A DNA stretch of 64,000 bases from Sphaerisporangium aureirubrum (GTDB lineage Bacteria > Actinomycetota > Actinomycetes > Streptosporangiales > Streptosporangiaceae), in the NCBI RefSeq assembly GCF_042658925.1, contig NZ_JBHSRF010000003.1, positions 124,001 through 188,000 of the forward strand, written 5' to 3'. Shown here in pieces: positions 47,217-55,810 of the stretch. A model generated the notes under the pieces. The model saw nothing but the letters and a program-made list of their open reading frames with translations, was not told where the DNA came from and made no database searches. Position 1 is the first letter of the stretch; the number at the start of each line of letters is the position of its first letter. A program made the position numbers and the translations under genes.

Positions 47217-47220
<4 letters not shown>
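46045..47220 (+). CDS. senX3: Phosphate-responsive sensor histidine kinase (SenX3/PhoR type)
   Basis: This 391-aa membrane kinase has one N-terminal transmembrane helix ('VASLAALAGFVVGAIAMMAV'), a PAS-like domain (about residues 50-140) and a HisKA domain with the phosphoacceptor in 'FVANVSHELKTPVGALSLL'. The HATPase domain has 'LRNLIDNAVAY', 'DQGIGIPESSLERIFERFF' and 'GTGLGLAIVKHVA'. GTG 46045 is preferred over the in-frame 45976 because of its promoter and the family N-terminus. The stop overlaps regX3 (GTGA). Confidence 0.93.
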
Positions 47221-47906
<686 letters not shown>

Positions 47907-47914
47907 AAACGTGA

Positions 47915-47950
47915 AAGGCCTCCCGCCCCGTGCCCGGGGTGGGAGGCCTT
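47915..47950. terminator. Terminator after regX3
   Basis: A stem of about 15 bp (AAGGCCTCCC with GGGAGGCCTT and inner GC pairs) ends in a T run. It lies between regX3 and the convergent lipoprotein gene. Confidence 0.93.
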
Positions 47951-47962
47951 TTCGCGTTCCGC

Positions 47963-48598
47963 TCAGGAGCTGGCGGAGGGGTCCGGGGCCGGGGTGGCGC
48001 TGGTGCTGGGCACGGCCGTTGCCGTCGGTGTGGGGGCGGTGCTCGGCGCGGTGCTCGGCGCGGGGGAGAGGCTGGAGTACTCGCGGCTGCGGGTGACCAC
48101 CGGGACGATCATGTTGACGTCCCCGGCGTTGCTGAAGCTCAGCGTCAGCACCAGGGACTCGCCGCCCAGCAGTTCCTTCGGGGCGCCCTGCAGGACGTAC
48201 TTGGACGTGGGCGTGCCGGTGTTCACGAGCTGCCCAGGAGGCAGCGTGAGGGGGCCGGGGGCCTTGACCGTGCCGCCGCCCTGTCCGGCCACGGTGATGC
48301 CGTTCAGGGTGTCCGGAGCCGCGCCGTAGTTCACCATGGAGAGGAAGAGGGGCAGCGCGCCGCCGGCCGGGATTCGCGCGCCCGACTCCGGGCCGAGGAG
48401 GAAAGCTTGCGGGATCTTGATGCCGTTCCTGCCGTACGTCTTGGCGGAGCCGCTGCTGCCCATCAGCACGTTGGCCTCGGTCGGGGCGTAGGCGTTGCTG
48501 GTGTTCGCGTCGGGCCCGGCGCCGCACGCGGCCAGCGCCGGGGACAAGGCGAGCAGCGCGGTGACGACGGTCACCCGGCGACGGCTGGTGCTGGTCAC
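47963..48598 (-). CDS. Lipoprotein (LpqE-like position)
   Basis: This 211-aa exported lipoprotein has the lipobox 'LSPALAAC' (about residues 16-23). The beta-rich domain ('ARIPAGGALPLFLSMVNYGA', 'GESLVLTLSFSNAGDVNMIV') resembles the copper-chaperone/DUF461-like sandwich. The C-terminus is a Ser/Thr/Pro-rich tail, perhaps a wall-spanning linker. In mycobacteria the lipoprotein gene lpqE lies beside carD as here, from memory. GTG 48598 has AAGGAG 10 nt upstream. Confidence 0.85.
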   Translation of the reverse strand: MTSTSRRRVTVVTALLALSPALAACGAGPDANTSNAYAPTEANVLMGSSGSAKTYGRNGIKIPQAFLLGPESGARIPAGGALPLFLSMVNYGAAPDTLNGITVAGQGGGTVKAPGPLTLPPGQLVNTGTPTSKYVLQGAPKELLGGESLVLTLSFSNAGDVNMIVPVVTRSREYSSLSPAPSTAPSTAPTPTATAVPSTSATPAPDPSASS

Positions 48599-48827
48599 TG
48601 TTCGGGGTCTCCTTGGTGCACACGGGTATGGCCAGTGGCCCACCTTATCGGCGCCGGCCACCCCTCCCGAAGCCGGGCCGGGGGCACCGCGAGGGCCGTC
48701 TCAGCGCAGGTCATCAGCCGTTTTTCCAGGGCGGATTCACAATGCCGCGCGGTTGTCAAGTCCCAAATGGAGGCTTTGACCTGCAGTTATGTTGATTTCA
48801 CTGTTCCGGGAGGGGACTGACGCGTGG

Positions 48828-48833
48828 TATCCT
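48828..48833 (+). promoter_or_regulatory. -10 hexamer of carD
   Basis: TATCCT lies 28 nt before ATG 48862, followed by a purine-rich GGAAGGGG ribosome site. Unlike most genes here, carD has a short leader. No clear -35 was found. Confidence 0.5.
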
Positions 48834-48861
48834 GGAGTACAGCGGAAGGGGTACTTGTCAC

Positions 48862-49344
48862 ATGACTTTCCAGGTCGGCGACACTGTCGTCTACCCCCAC
48901 CACGGGGCTGCTCGAATCGAAGCCATCACGACCCGCACCATCAAGGGCGAGGATAGAACCTATTTGGTGCTGAAGGTCGACAAGGGCGACCTTACCGTTC
49001 AGGTGCCGGCGGAGAACGCCGAGCTCGTCGGTGTGCGTGACGTTGTAGGCCAGGAAGGCCTGGAGCGTGTCTTCGATGTGCTGCGCATGCCGCACACGGA
49101 AGAGCCCACCAACTGGTCCCGCCGCTACAAGGCCAACCTCGAGAAGCTGGCGTCCGGTGACGTCAACAAGGTGGCCGAAGTGGTGCGCGACCTGTGGCGG
49201 CGCGACAAGGAGCGCGGGCTGTCCGCCGGCGAGAAGCGCATGCTCGCCAAGGCCAGGCAGATACTGGTCAGCGAACTCGCCCTCGCCGAGAAGACAAACG
49301 AGGACAAGGCGGAAGCCCTCCTCGACGAGGTCCTGAACTCCTGA
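48862..49344 (+). CDS. carD: RNA polymerase-binding transcription factor CarD
   Basis: This 160-aa essential actinobacterial factor stabilises open promoter complexes, chiefly of rRNA. The N-terminal RNAP-interaction domain has 'GDTVVYPHHGAARIEAITTR'. The C-terminal helical DNA-binding domain has 'NWSRRYKANLEKLASGDVNK' with the conserved tryptophan, and 'LSAGEKRMLAKARQILVSEL'. The length matches mycobacterial CarD (162 aa). ispF follows within 24 nt. Confidence 0.97.
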   Translation: MTFQVGDTVVYPHHGAARIEAITTRTIKGEDRTYLVLKVDKGDLTVQVPAENAELVGVRDVVGQEGLERVFDVLRMPHTEEPTNWSRRYKANLEKLASGDVNKVAEVVRDLWRRDKERGLSAGEKRMLAKARQILVSELALAEKTNEDKAEALLDEVLNS

Positions 49345-49367
49345 ACACATCACTACCACTGCCAAGG

Positions 49368-49826
49368 GTGGGCATCGGCGTCGATGTCCACCCTTTCGCA
49401 TTCGGACGTGAGCTCCATCTCGCCGGGCTCCACTGGCCCGGCGAGATGGGGCTGTCCGGACACTCCGACGGCGACGCCGCCGCACACGCCTGCTGCGACG
49501 CGCTGCTGTCCGCCGCCGGCCTCGGTGACCTCGGCGCGCTCTTCGGCACGGCCGACCCCCGCTGGTCCGGCGCCTCCGGCGTCGCCCTGCTGGAGGAGAC
49601 CGCCCGCCACCTGCGTGCCGCCGGCTTCACCATCGGCAACGTCGCCGTGCAGGTCATCGGCAACCGCCCCAAGCTCGCCCCCCGGCGCGCCGAGGCGGAG
49701 AAGGTCCTGAGCGCCGCCGCCGACGCCCCCGTCGCCCTCAGCGCCACCACCACCGACGGCCTGGGCCTCACCGGCCGGGGCGAAGGTGTCGCCGCCATCG
49801 CCACCGCGATCGTCTTCCCGTCCTAG
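49368..49826 (+). CDS. ispF: 2-C-methyl-D-erythritol 2,4-cyclodiphosphate synthase
   Basis: This 152-aa non-mevalonate isoprenoid enzyme forms the cyclodiphosphate from CDP-ME-2-phosphate. It shows the zinc-binding 'VGIGVDVHPF', 'LSGHSDGDAAAHACCDALL' and the C-terminal 'TTTDGLGLTGRGEGVAAIA'. GTG 49368 is the first standard start, but relatives carry a few more residues before 'PRVGIG'. The frame is open back through a CTG at 49341 that overlaps the carD stop, so a non-standard start is possible. Confidence 0.94.
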   Translation: MGIGVDVHPFAFGRELHLAGLHWPGEMGLSGHSDGDAAAHACCDALLSAAGLGDLGALFGTADPRWSGASGVALLEETARHLRAAGFTIGNVAVQVIGNRPKLAPRRAEAEKVLSAAADAPVALSATTTDGLGLTGRGEGVAAIATAIVFPS

Positions 49827-50090
49827 GTGTCCTAGGTAAGGATTCCGTGGCGGCGACGGCATCAACCGGCCCCGCCCGCGAGCCGTCGTACTAGCGGGAT
49901 ACCTAAGGCGGGTGCACAGCCTCACGAATCCTTTGGACGGCGTTCCGCTCACCGGCGCGGGTGCACGGGGCGCCGTCCAACTTTCTTTACCGCTCTGACC
50001 TGCGGTTTCGAATTTTCTAGGAATAGTCCTCCACGACGGGGTAGCCATCAGTTCAGCGTGAAGGTGCGACCCTCACAGGGGAGGCTCAAT

Positions 50091-50360
50091 ATGTCCATCG
50101 AAACCATCCTCGGCGCGATCGTGATCGGTGCCGTCATCGGTGCTCTCGGCCGCTTGGTCCTACCGGGCCGGCAGCCCATCGGATGGCTGCTCACCATCGT
50201 CGTCGGCATCGTCGCCGCCCTAATCGGTACGGCCATCGCCCAGTACATCGGCGTAGCCACCACCGACGGCATCGACTGGATCGAACTGGTCCTCCAGGTC
50301 GTCCTCGCCGTCGTAGGCGTGGGCCTCGTCGCCGGCCTCCGAGGCCGCACAAGGGTCTAA
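50091..50360 (+). CDS. GlsB/YeaQ/YmgE-family membrane protein
   Basis: This 89-aa transglycosylase-associated small membrane protein has three hydrophobic helices and the family start 'GAIVIGAVIGALGRLVLPGR', with glycine-rich packing. It is often stress-induced, but its function is unknown. ATG 50091 follows GGGGAGG; an in-frame GTG/ATG at 50058 would add a charged leader. A strong terminator follows. Confidence 0.88.
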   Translation: MSIETILGAIVIGAVIGALGRLVLPGRQPIGWLLTIVVGIVAALIGTAIAQYIGVATTDGIDWIELVLQVVLAVVGVGLVAGLRGRTRV

Positions 50361-50389
50361 CCAAAAACTGCCAAACACCCACCCACCCA

Positions 50390-50420
50390 AAGACCCGCCC
50401 GGCCCAGCCGGGCGGGTCTT
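50390..50420 (+). terminator. Terminator after the GlsB-like gene
   Basis: A perfect ~13-bp stem (AAGACCCGCCCGGC with GCCGGGCGGGTCTT) with a CCA loop lies 30 nt after the stop. Confidence 0.92.
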
Positions 50421-50468
50421 CCCCATCCCGCCCCCACACCTCGGCCCCATCGCGTCCCACCGCGAACT

Positions 50469-50622
50469 CGGCGCCGCCGTACGGAGGTCAACCCATGGTG
50501 TGCGCGGCGCCGGTGAAATGGTCCTCGCAGAGGGCGCGCTCCGCGCGGAAAGCCGCAAGGGCTGTGCTCCTGCGGGGGACACCCCCGCACCCCCGGCCCC
50601 TGCCGGGCTCATCGTGCTCCAC
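50469..50622 (+). repeat. Dispersed intergenic repeat, copy C
   Basis: This is the third copy of the ~150-bp element, same orientation as copy A and nearly the same length. It shares both ends (CGGCGCCG-CGTACGG and GCCGGGCTCA-CGTGCTCCAC) and the central hairpin. It lies 25 bp from the stop of the next minus-strand gene. Confidence 0.85.
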
Positions 50623-50646
50623 CGATCGGTCCTCGACCGGAAAGGA

Positions 50647-51909
50647 TCACTCCTCCGGTGGCAGCGGAGTGCTGCGCATGCGTCCGGACGGCGGGGCGGC
50701 GGTCTCCTCCGAGTACGCCGGACGCCGTGGAGCGTCCTGCGGAGAGGCGACCTCCTCGGGATCCGCCACCCAGGCGCCGTGCGCGGGATCGGGATCCTGC
50801 TCCCCGGCGGGCAGCCGGGCGGAGTCCTCGCGCAAGCTCGGGTACGGCTGAGTGTCCACCTCGACGCCGACAGGCTCCTCCGTGGCAGGCCCGGCGTCGG
50901 CCTCGTCGCCCCGCTCCACATACAGGCCAGGGTCGTACTCGTCGTCACCGGTGAACGCCGGATAGGGCTGGGTTCCCCCACCGGCCTCCGGCTCCGCGAC
51001 CCCGGGCAGAGGATGCACCAGTACGTCCCCACTGGCGGGCCGCATCAGATCCCCCCACCGCAGCGGAAGATCGGGCTCCCGCCCGCCACGCGGCTCAGGC
51101 ACCAGCGTCTCGTCCTTCCCGGCCCTGTCCCGCCACTCAGGCTCGTCCACGACGAGAGGCGATTCATCCCGGGGCGGCGGCAACTGATCGACGGTAGGCG
51201 TCTCAGGGGCAGGCGTAGGCCCCACGACAGGCTCCGCCTCAGGAAGGTGCCGAGCGGCCTCCTCCCGCTCCTGAGCGGTCACAGGCTCCTCCAGCGGAGG
51301 CGCCTGCACGGGATCCCGGACCTCGATCACCGGATCGGCGGCCACCGGAGCAGTCCGATCGCCCCCGAACGGCACAAGGTCCTCATCGCCCGGCCCAAGA
51401 TCAGCGATCTGAGGCGCGCGAACGGACAACAGCAGCAGCCACAACCCGAGCACCAGCAGAGCCCAGGGCAGCACCGCGACCGTCACCGCGGCCTCCCGGG
51501 GATTGATGGTGGCACCCGTGGCAACGACGGTATTGGCGGTAGCGGCGGCCACCACGAGTACGGCGAGAACGAACCCCGCCTGAACCCGGGCAGGCCAACG
51601 CCGCGACCGCAACAGAAAGACACTGATGAGCGCGACAGCGAGCAAAGCGCTGAAGCCCGCCGGATAGAGATACGCGAGATCCCCCCGCGCCCCCCCGGTC
51701 ATGGCGAGCGCGCGCAGCGGTTCGAAGGACAACGTGCAGGCGGCCCCGGCCAGCCCGGCGACGGCGAGCACGGCGACCGAGGTCCCGAGGCGGCGGAGCG
51801 CGAGCGCGATTCGGCTCGGCTGCGGCGCGGGAACGGCCGTGGCGGGGGCGGGCGAGGGCTCAGGACGGCGGGTCGCCGGAACCGCCGTCAGAGGAGGGGT
51901 GACGTCCAT
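50647..51909 (-). CDS. DUF2637-like membrane protein with long acidic tail
   Basis: This 420-aa protein has a Pro/Ala-rich N-terminus and four transmembrane helices within the first 170 residues ('VAVLAVAGLAGAACTLSFEP', 'SALLAVALISVFLLRSRRW', 'AVLPWALLVLGLWLLLLSV'), in the arrangement of DUF2637 proteins. The remaining ~240 residues are acidic, proline-rich and probably disordered. 'TQPYP' occurs twice. The function is unknown; some DUF2637 proteins are plasmid-spread (Spd) type, others chromosomal. It is divergent from cysS. Confidence 0.72.
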   Translation of the reverse strand: MDVTPPLTAVPATRRPEPSPAPATAVPAPQPSRIALALRRLGTSVAVLAVAGLAGAACTLSFEPLRALAMTGGARGDLAYLYPAGFSALLAVALISVFLLRSRRWPARVQAGFVLAVLVVAAATANTVVATGATINPREAAVTVAVLPWALLVLGLWLLLLSVRAPQIADLGPGDEDLVPFGGDRTAPVAADPVIEVRDPVQAPPLEEPVTAQEREEAARHLPEAEPVVGPTPAPETPTVDQLPPPRDESPLVVDEPEWRDRAGKDETLVPEPRGGREPDLPLRWGDLMRPASGDVLVHPLPGVAEPEAGGGTQPYPAFTGDDEYDPGLYVERGDEADAGPATEEPVGVEVDTQPYPSLREDSARLPAGEQDPDPAHGAWVADPEEVASPQDAPRRPAYSEETAAPPSGRMRSTPLPPEE

Positions 51910-52210
51910 GGCCCTTCGAAGCCTACAGAATCACCGCAGCCCCGGCCGGTGCGCACGCCGTTCCGGCCCTCGTGGCGCGCCCCGGACCCCGGGTTGCGGT
52001 CGTGCTCTCCGCGATGTTTCGGCCCGGTCAAGCAAACCGGTAAATACCGCAAAGAGGTATATATCCTCCGGGCGAACCACTCCTTCACCGGAGAAGACAC
52101 GCACCCAAGCGGTACGGGTGAAAAGAGCGCCGGAATCACTTTGGTTTTACAGCCGTGTGAGGTCGGGCAACATGTCCTGTCAGAGCCTGAGAGGCATTAG
52201 CCTTGCGTTC
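51910..52210. promoter_or_regulatory. Intergenic region between DUF2637-like gene and cysS
   Basis: These 301 bp are divergent promoter DNA with an AT-rich patch near 52030-52080. It holds CGGTA-AA-TACCG (about 52039-52050) and an imperfect GAGG-TATATAT-CCTC dyad (about 52056-52070). No gene was found. Confidence 0.55.
52198..52203 (+). promoter_or_regulatory. -10 hexamer of cysS
   Basis: TAGCCT ends 7 nt before GTG 52211. It fixes the start of the conserved CysS N-terminus as leaderless. Confidence 0.5.
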
Positions 52211-53608
52211 GTGAGCCTGCGCCTATACGACACCAGCACCCGTGCGGTCCGCGAGTTCGTCCCGATCCAGCCGGGCCGGGTATCGATCTACCTCTGCGGG
52301 GCCACGGTGCAGGCTCCGCCGCATGTCGGCCACATCCGCTCCGGCGTCAACTTCGACGTCCTGCGCCGCTGGCTGGGGCGTTCCGGTTACGACGTGACAT
52401 TCTGCCGCAACGTCACCGACCTCGACGACAAGATCATCCGCGTCGCCGCCGAAGAGGACGTGCCGTGGTTCGTGGTCGCCGAGCGTAACCAGCGCGCGTT
52501 CACGTGGGCGTACGAGGCGCTCGGCTGCCTCCCGCCCACCGTCGAGCCCCGCGCCATGGGCCACATCCCCGAGATGATCGAGCTGATGCAGCGGCTCATC
52601 GACAAGGGCCACGCCTACGCCGCGGGCGGCGACGTCTACTTCGACGTGATGTCGTACGCCGAGCGGTACGGCAAGCTGTCCAACCAGCGCCCCGAGAACA
52701 TGCGGGCCGCTGGCGACACCGACAACGAGTCCTGCAAGCACGACCCCCGCGACTTCGCCCTGTGGAAGGGCGCCAAGCCCGGCGAGCCGACCTGGCCCAC
52801 CCCGTGGGGCCCCGGCCGCCCCGGCTGGCACCTCGAATGCTCCGCGATGGCCACCAAATACCTCGGTGAGACCTTCGACATCCACGGCGGCGGCGTCGAC
52901 CTGATCTTCCCCCACCACGAGAACGAGGTCGCCCAGTCCCAGGCGGCGGGTGACGGCTTCGCGCGCTACTGGCTGCACAACGGCATGCTCAAGATCGGCG
53001 CCGAAAAGATGAGCAAGTCCCTCGGGAACTCCCTGCTCATCCCGTCCATCCTGACCAAGGTCCGCGCGGTCGAGCTGCGCTACTACCTCGTCTCCGCGCA
53101 CTACCGCTCCGTCATCGACTACTCCGAGGAGTCGCTGGCCGAGGCCGCCGTCGGCTACCAGCGCATCGAGGGCTTCGTCACCCGCGCCGCCGAGGTCATC
53201 CACGACGTCGACGCCGCCGCCCCGCTGCCCCAGCCGTTCGTGGACGCCCTGAACGACGACCTCGGCGTCCCCCAGGCCCTGGCCGTCATCCACGAGGTCG
53301 TCCGCGAGGGCAACGTCGCCCTGGCCAACGGCAACAAGGAGCAGGTCGCCCGGCTCCTCGCCGAGACGCAGAACATGCTCGACGTCCTCGGCCTGGACCC
53401 CCGCTCGGCCCGCTGGCGCGAGTCCGGCGGCGACCACCGCACCCGCGAGACCGTCGCAGCCCTCGTCCGCGTCGCCCTGGACCAGCGCCAGGCCGCCCGC
53501 GCCCGCAGGGACTACGCCGCCGCCGACGCCATCCGCGACGAGCTCGCCGCCGCCGGGGTGATCGTGGAGGACACCCCCGCCGGCCCTCGCTGGGAGCTGG
53601 CGCACTGA
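52211..53608 (+). CDS. cysS: Cysteinyl-tRNA synthetase
   Basis: This 465-aa class I tRNA synthetase has the HIGH-type motif in 'CGATVQAPPHVGHIRSGVNF' and 'KMSKSLGNS'. Zinc ligands are in the 'YLCGATV' cysteine, 'WHLECSAM' and 'DLIFPHHENE'. The C-terminal DALR-like domain and 'RARRDYAAADAIRDELAAAG' place it as CysS rather than the homologous mycothiol ligase MshC. GTG 52211 starts 'VSLRLYDTSTRAV'. A long in-frame extension to 51701 is not coding. Confidence 0.95.
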   Translation: MSLRLYDTSTRAVREFVPIQPGRVSIYLCGATVQAPPHVGHIRSGVNFDVLRRWLGRSGYDVTFCRNVTDLDDKIIRVAAEEDVPWFVVAERNQRAFTWAYEALGCLPPTVEPRAMGHIPEMIELMQRLIDKGHAYAAGGDVYFDVMSYAERYGKLSNQRPENMRAAGDTDNESCKHDPRDFALWKGAKPGEPTWPTPWGPGRPGWHLECSAMATKYLGETFDIHGGGVDLIFPHHENEVAQSQAAGDGFARYWLHNGMLKIGAEKMSKSLGNSLLIPSILTKVRAVELRYYLVSAHYRSVIDYSEESLAEAAVGYQRIEGFVTRAAEVIHDVDAAAPLPQPFVDALNDDLGVPQALAVIHEVVREGNVALANGNKEQVARLLAETQNMLDVLGLDPRSARWRESGGDHRTRETVAALVRVALDQRQAARARRDYAAADAIRDELAAAGVIVEDTPAGPRWELAH

Positions 53609-53617
53609 TCGCACCGG

Positions 53618-53623
53618 TAGGCT
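53618..53623 (+). promoter_or_regulatory. -10 hexamer of rlmB
   Basis: TAGGCT ends 6 nt before ATG 53630, indicating a leaderless transcript just behind cysS. Confidence 0.5.
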
Positions 53624-53629
53624 TACAGC

Positions 53630-54619
53630 ATGGCAGGTGCGGGTAAAAGCTCCGGGGCATCCGGCGGCAAGCGGAAGGGCCCCACGCGGGGCACCGGCGG
53701 CAAGGGCCGAGGCTCTCTGACGGGCAAGGGCGCCACGCCGCCTGCCCATTTGCGCCACTGGTACAAGGACCGCCAGCCCCCCCGCGGCGCCGCGGCACGT
53801 TCAGGCGACCAGCCCGACCGTCCCGACCGCGAGCGCCAGCCCGTCCGCCGCCGCAAGAGCGAGGACACCCCCGAGGTCATCGGCGGCCGCAACCCCGTCG
53901 TAGAGGCCCTCCGCGCCGAGATCCCCGCCAACGTCCTGTACGTGGCCGCGCGCGTCGACAACGACGACCGCGTCCGCGACGCCATCAAGATGGCCGCCGA
54001 CCGTGGCATAGCCATGCTGGAAGTCAGCCGCGACAAGCTGGACAGGCTCACCGACGGCGGCATCCACCAGGGCCTGGCCCTCCAGCTCCCCCCCTACGAG
54101 TACGCCCACCCCGACGACCTGGTCGACCGCGCCGAAGACGCCGCCGAGATCCCCTTGATCCTCGCCCTGGACGGCGTGACGGACCCCCGCAACCTGGGCG
54201 CCATAGCCCGCTCCGCCACCGCCTTCGGCGCCCACGGCATCCTCGTCCCCTCCCGCCGCTCCGCCGGCGTGACGGCCGGCGCCTGGAAGACCTCCGCCGG
54301 CACCCTGGCCCACCTCCCGGTCGCCCGCGCCGCCAACCTCACCAACACCCTGCGCGACTACCGCACCCGAGGCCTCTTCATCGTCGGCCTGGACGGCAAC
54401 GCCGACACCACCATCGCCAACCTAACGCTGGCCGCCGAGCCCCTGGTGGTGGTAATCGGCTCCGAAGGCAAGGGCCTCTCCCGCCTGGTCCGCGAAACCT
54501 GCGACGTAATAGCCCGAATCCCCATCCGAGCCGCCGCCGAGTCCCTCAACGCCTCAGTAGCCGCCTCAATCTCCCTCTACGAACTAACCCGCCTAAGAGA
54601 CTCACAACCCCATCCCTGA
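53630..54619 (+). CDS. rlmB: 23S rRNA (guanosine-2'-O-)-methyltransferase RlmB (TrmH family)
   Basis: This 329-aa SPOUT methyltransferase has a basic, disordered N-terminus of ~85 residues ('GKRKGPTRGTGGKGRGSLTG'), then a substrate-binding domain ('IGGRNPVVEALRAEIPANVL'). The SpoU domain carries the knot motifs 'ILALDGVTDPRNLGAIARSA', 'VVVIGSEGKGLSRLVRETCD' and 'IPIRAAAESLNASVAASISL'. It probably modifies G2251 of 23S rRNA. The position after cysS matches other actinobacteria. The last 300 bp use more A/T-ending codons than neighbours. Confidence 0.95.
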   Translation: MAGAGKSSGASGGKRKGPTRGTGGKGRGSLTGKGATPPAHLRHWYKDRQPPRGAAARSGDQPDRPDRERQPVRRRKSEDTPEVIGGRNPVVEALRAEIPANVLYVAARVDNDDRVRDAIKMAADRGIAMLEVSRDKLDRLTDGGIHQGLALQLPPYEYAHPDDLVDRAEDAAEIPLILALDGVTDPRNLGAIARSATAFGAHGILVPSRRSAGVTAGAWKTSAGTLAHLPVARAANLTNTLRDYRTRGLFIVGLDGNADTTIANLTLAAEPLVVVIGSEGKGLSRLVRETCDVIARIPIRAAAESLNASVAASISLYELTRLRDSQPHP

Positions 54620-54658
54620 CGCCCCCCACCGTCTCCACTAAACTCAACCGCACCACCC

Positions 54659-54731
54659 GCCGACGTAGCTCAATCGGCAGAGCAACGGTCTTGTAAACCG
54701 TAGGTCAGGGGTTCGATTCCCCTCGTCGGCT
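54659..54731 (+). tRNA. tRNA-Thr (anticodon TGT)
   Basis: The 73-nt cloverleaf has acceptor GCCGACG/CGTCGGC, a D-arm GCTCAATCGGCAGAGC, anticodon stem ACGGT/ACCGT with loop CTTGTAA (anticodon TGT) and T-arm AGGGG-TTCGATT-CCCCT. CCA is not encoded. The 3' half is the attachment core of the integrated element that follows. Confidence 0.95.
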
Positions 54732-54749
54732 CCCAGCTCAAAGGCCCCT
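54690..54749 (+). repeat. attL-like core (tRNA-Thr 3' half)
   Basis: The core runs from the anticodon loop (CTTGTAAACC) through the tRNA end to AAAGGCCCCT. It is repeated at 58818 with three mismatches. Confidence 0.85.
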
Positions 54750-54771
54750 TGCGATCTCCACAAGAGGCCTC

Positions 54772-54791
54772 TTGCTAACACCGTTGCTAAC
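54772..54791. repeat. Direct repeats near attL, possible integrase arm sites
   Basis: TTGCTAAC occurs at 54772 and 54784, a 12-bp period. The same arrangement is found at 58690-58709 and, weaker, at 58901-58919. Confidence 0.6.
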
Positions 54792-54796
54792 AGCCG

Positions 54797-55420
54797 CTAT
54801 GCGGCGGCGCCTTTGACGGCGGTCGCGAAGATGCCGGCAGCCGCCGCCATCTGTTCAACGATCACATGTGCGTACACCCGAAGCGTGATCGCCGGGTCGG
54901 TGTGCCCGAGCCGCGCGGCGACCACGTGAACCGGGACGCCGGCCAGCAGAAGCGTCGTGGCGTGAACGTGCCGGAGGTCGTGAAGTCTCGCGTGGGGGAG
55001 AGGCTTGTCGGGCTTGGGGCGATCCTTGGGGGCGTTGTACGCGGCGACGAGCTTGGCGACCAAGGACGTGACGGTGTCCGGGTAGATCGGTTCGCCGGAC
55101 CGCCTGGAGGCGAAGCTTGGTGGTGAACTCGTCTTCGGCGGTCCCTCACCGGCATAGCCCGGCGTGCGGTCGAACTCCGCATGCCGTGGGCGGGAGCCCT
55201 GCCTGGCAGGCGAGCAGGAAAACTGGTCGTCGACGTGTTGTGGACGCAACGGTCGCCCGAGTTCGGCGGTGAAGACGCAACCGCTGTCGCCGCTGTTGTA
55301 GCGGTGCAGGAAATCTCCGAGGGCATCGGTGCGTTCGTCATTGCTTGCGCAGGGCCGTAGGTGGGGCCCATTCCTCTACCAGGCGTCCGACGGCATCGAA
55401 TCGATTCGTTTGGTTGTGAA
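54797..55420 (-). pseudogene. Chimeric scar: tyrosine integrase C-terminus fused to a second integrase fragment and an IS481 transposase fragment
   Basis: The open frame ends with a tyrosine recombinase C-terminus: 'LPHARLHDLRHVHATTLLLA' (box II HxxR), 'RLGHTDPAITLRVYAHV' (catalytic Tyr) and 'FATAVKGAAA'. Upstream in the same frame, 'CVFTAELGRPLRPQHVDDQF' repeats the region already covered by 'GEPIYPDTVTSLVAKLV', so it comes from a different integrase. Further upstream 'NDERTDALGDFLHRYN' and, with a frameshift, 'RLVEEWAP' match IS481-type transposase C-termini. No start codon or catalytic N-terminal arginine box is present. Confidence 0.75.
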
Positions 55421-55675
55421 AGTTCGACACAGGTCTGGATGGTCCTGAGCATGCCGATTCTCGATCTTGGAACCGTGTTCGAGGTGTCCAACGCAGCCTG
55501 AAAATTACACGACGTCTAGGACCGCGTGGTCTCATCAGGTGTGATGGGAGCCAGACGGCCGAAGTGATCCGATCTCTGTGGAACCCTGAGCATTGACAGG
55601 TGGGACCTGGGCCTTAAGTGTGATGTCCGGCCATGCCGTCGAACCGATACGACGCTCCCATTACGAGGAGACAGG
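55421..55675. other. Non-coding junction upstream of the glycosidase operon
   Basis: This DNA has lower GC than its surroundings. A TTGACA (55593-55598) with TTAAGT 15 bp further may be a promoter for the following genes. No gene is seen; part may be decayed IS481 DNA. Confidence 0.45.
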
Positions 55676-55810
55676 ATGCCTCCCGCAAACCGTCGGCTTT
55701 CGCCGACGAACGGCGACGGCCTGAACGGCCGGGCGGTGGCGCTCGCGGAGGGGCGGCCGGACCCGGGAAGTGCCTCACGAACGGGATTCACCCGAAAGGA
55801 TTACCGATGA
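55676..55810 (+). CDS. Small upstream ORF coupled to the glycosidase gene
   Basis: This 44-codon frame starts at ATG 55676 behind GAGGAG and ends in TGA inside the ATG of the glycosidase gene (ATGA). It reads 'MPPANRRLSPTNGDGLNGRA...', with no recognised domain. A perfect hairpin CGTCGGC-TTTC-GCCGACG (55691-55708) lies in its 5' part. It may be a leader that couples or attenuates glycosidase translation. It may also be chance, though its ribosome site is stronger than the one for the big gene. Confidence 0.5.
   Translation: MPPANRRLSPTNGDGLNGRAVALAEGRPDPGSASRTGFTRKDYR

Noticed and set aside
52211..53608. MshC (mycothiol cysteine ligase) instead of CysS
   Set aside because: The presence of the full C-terminal tRNA-binding region and 'CGATVQAPPHVGHIRSG' fits CysS better.
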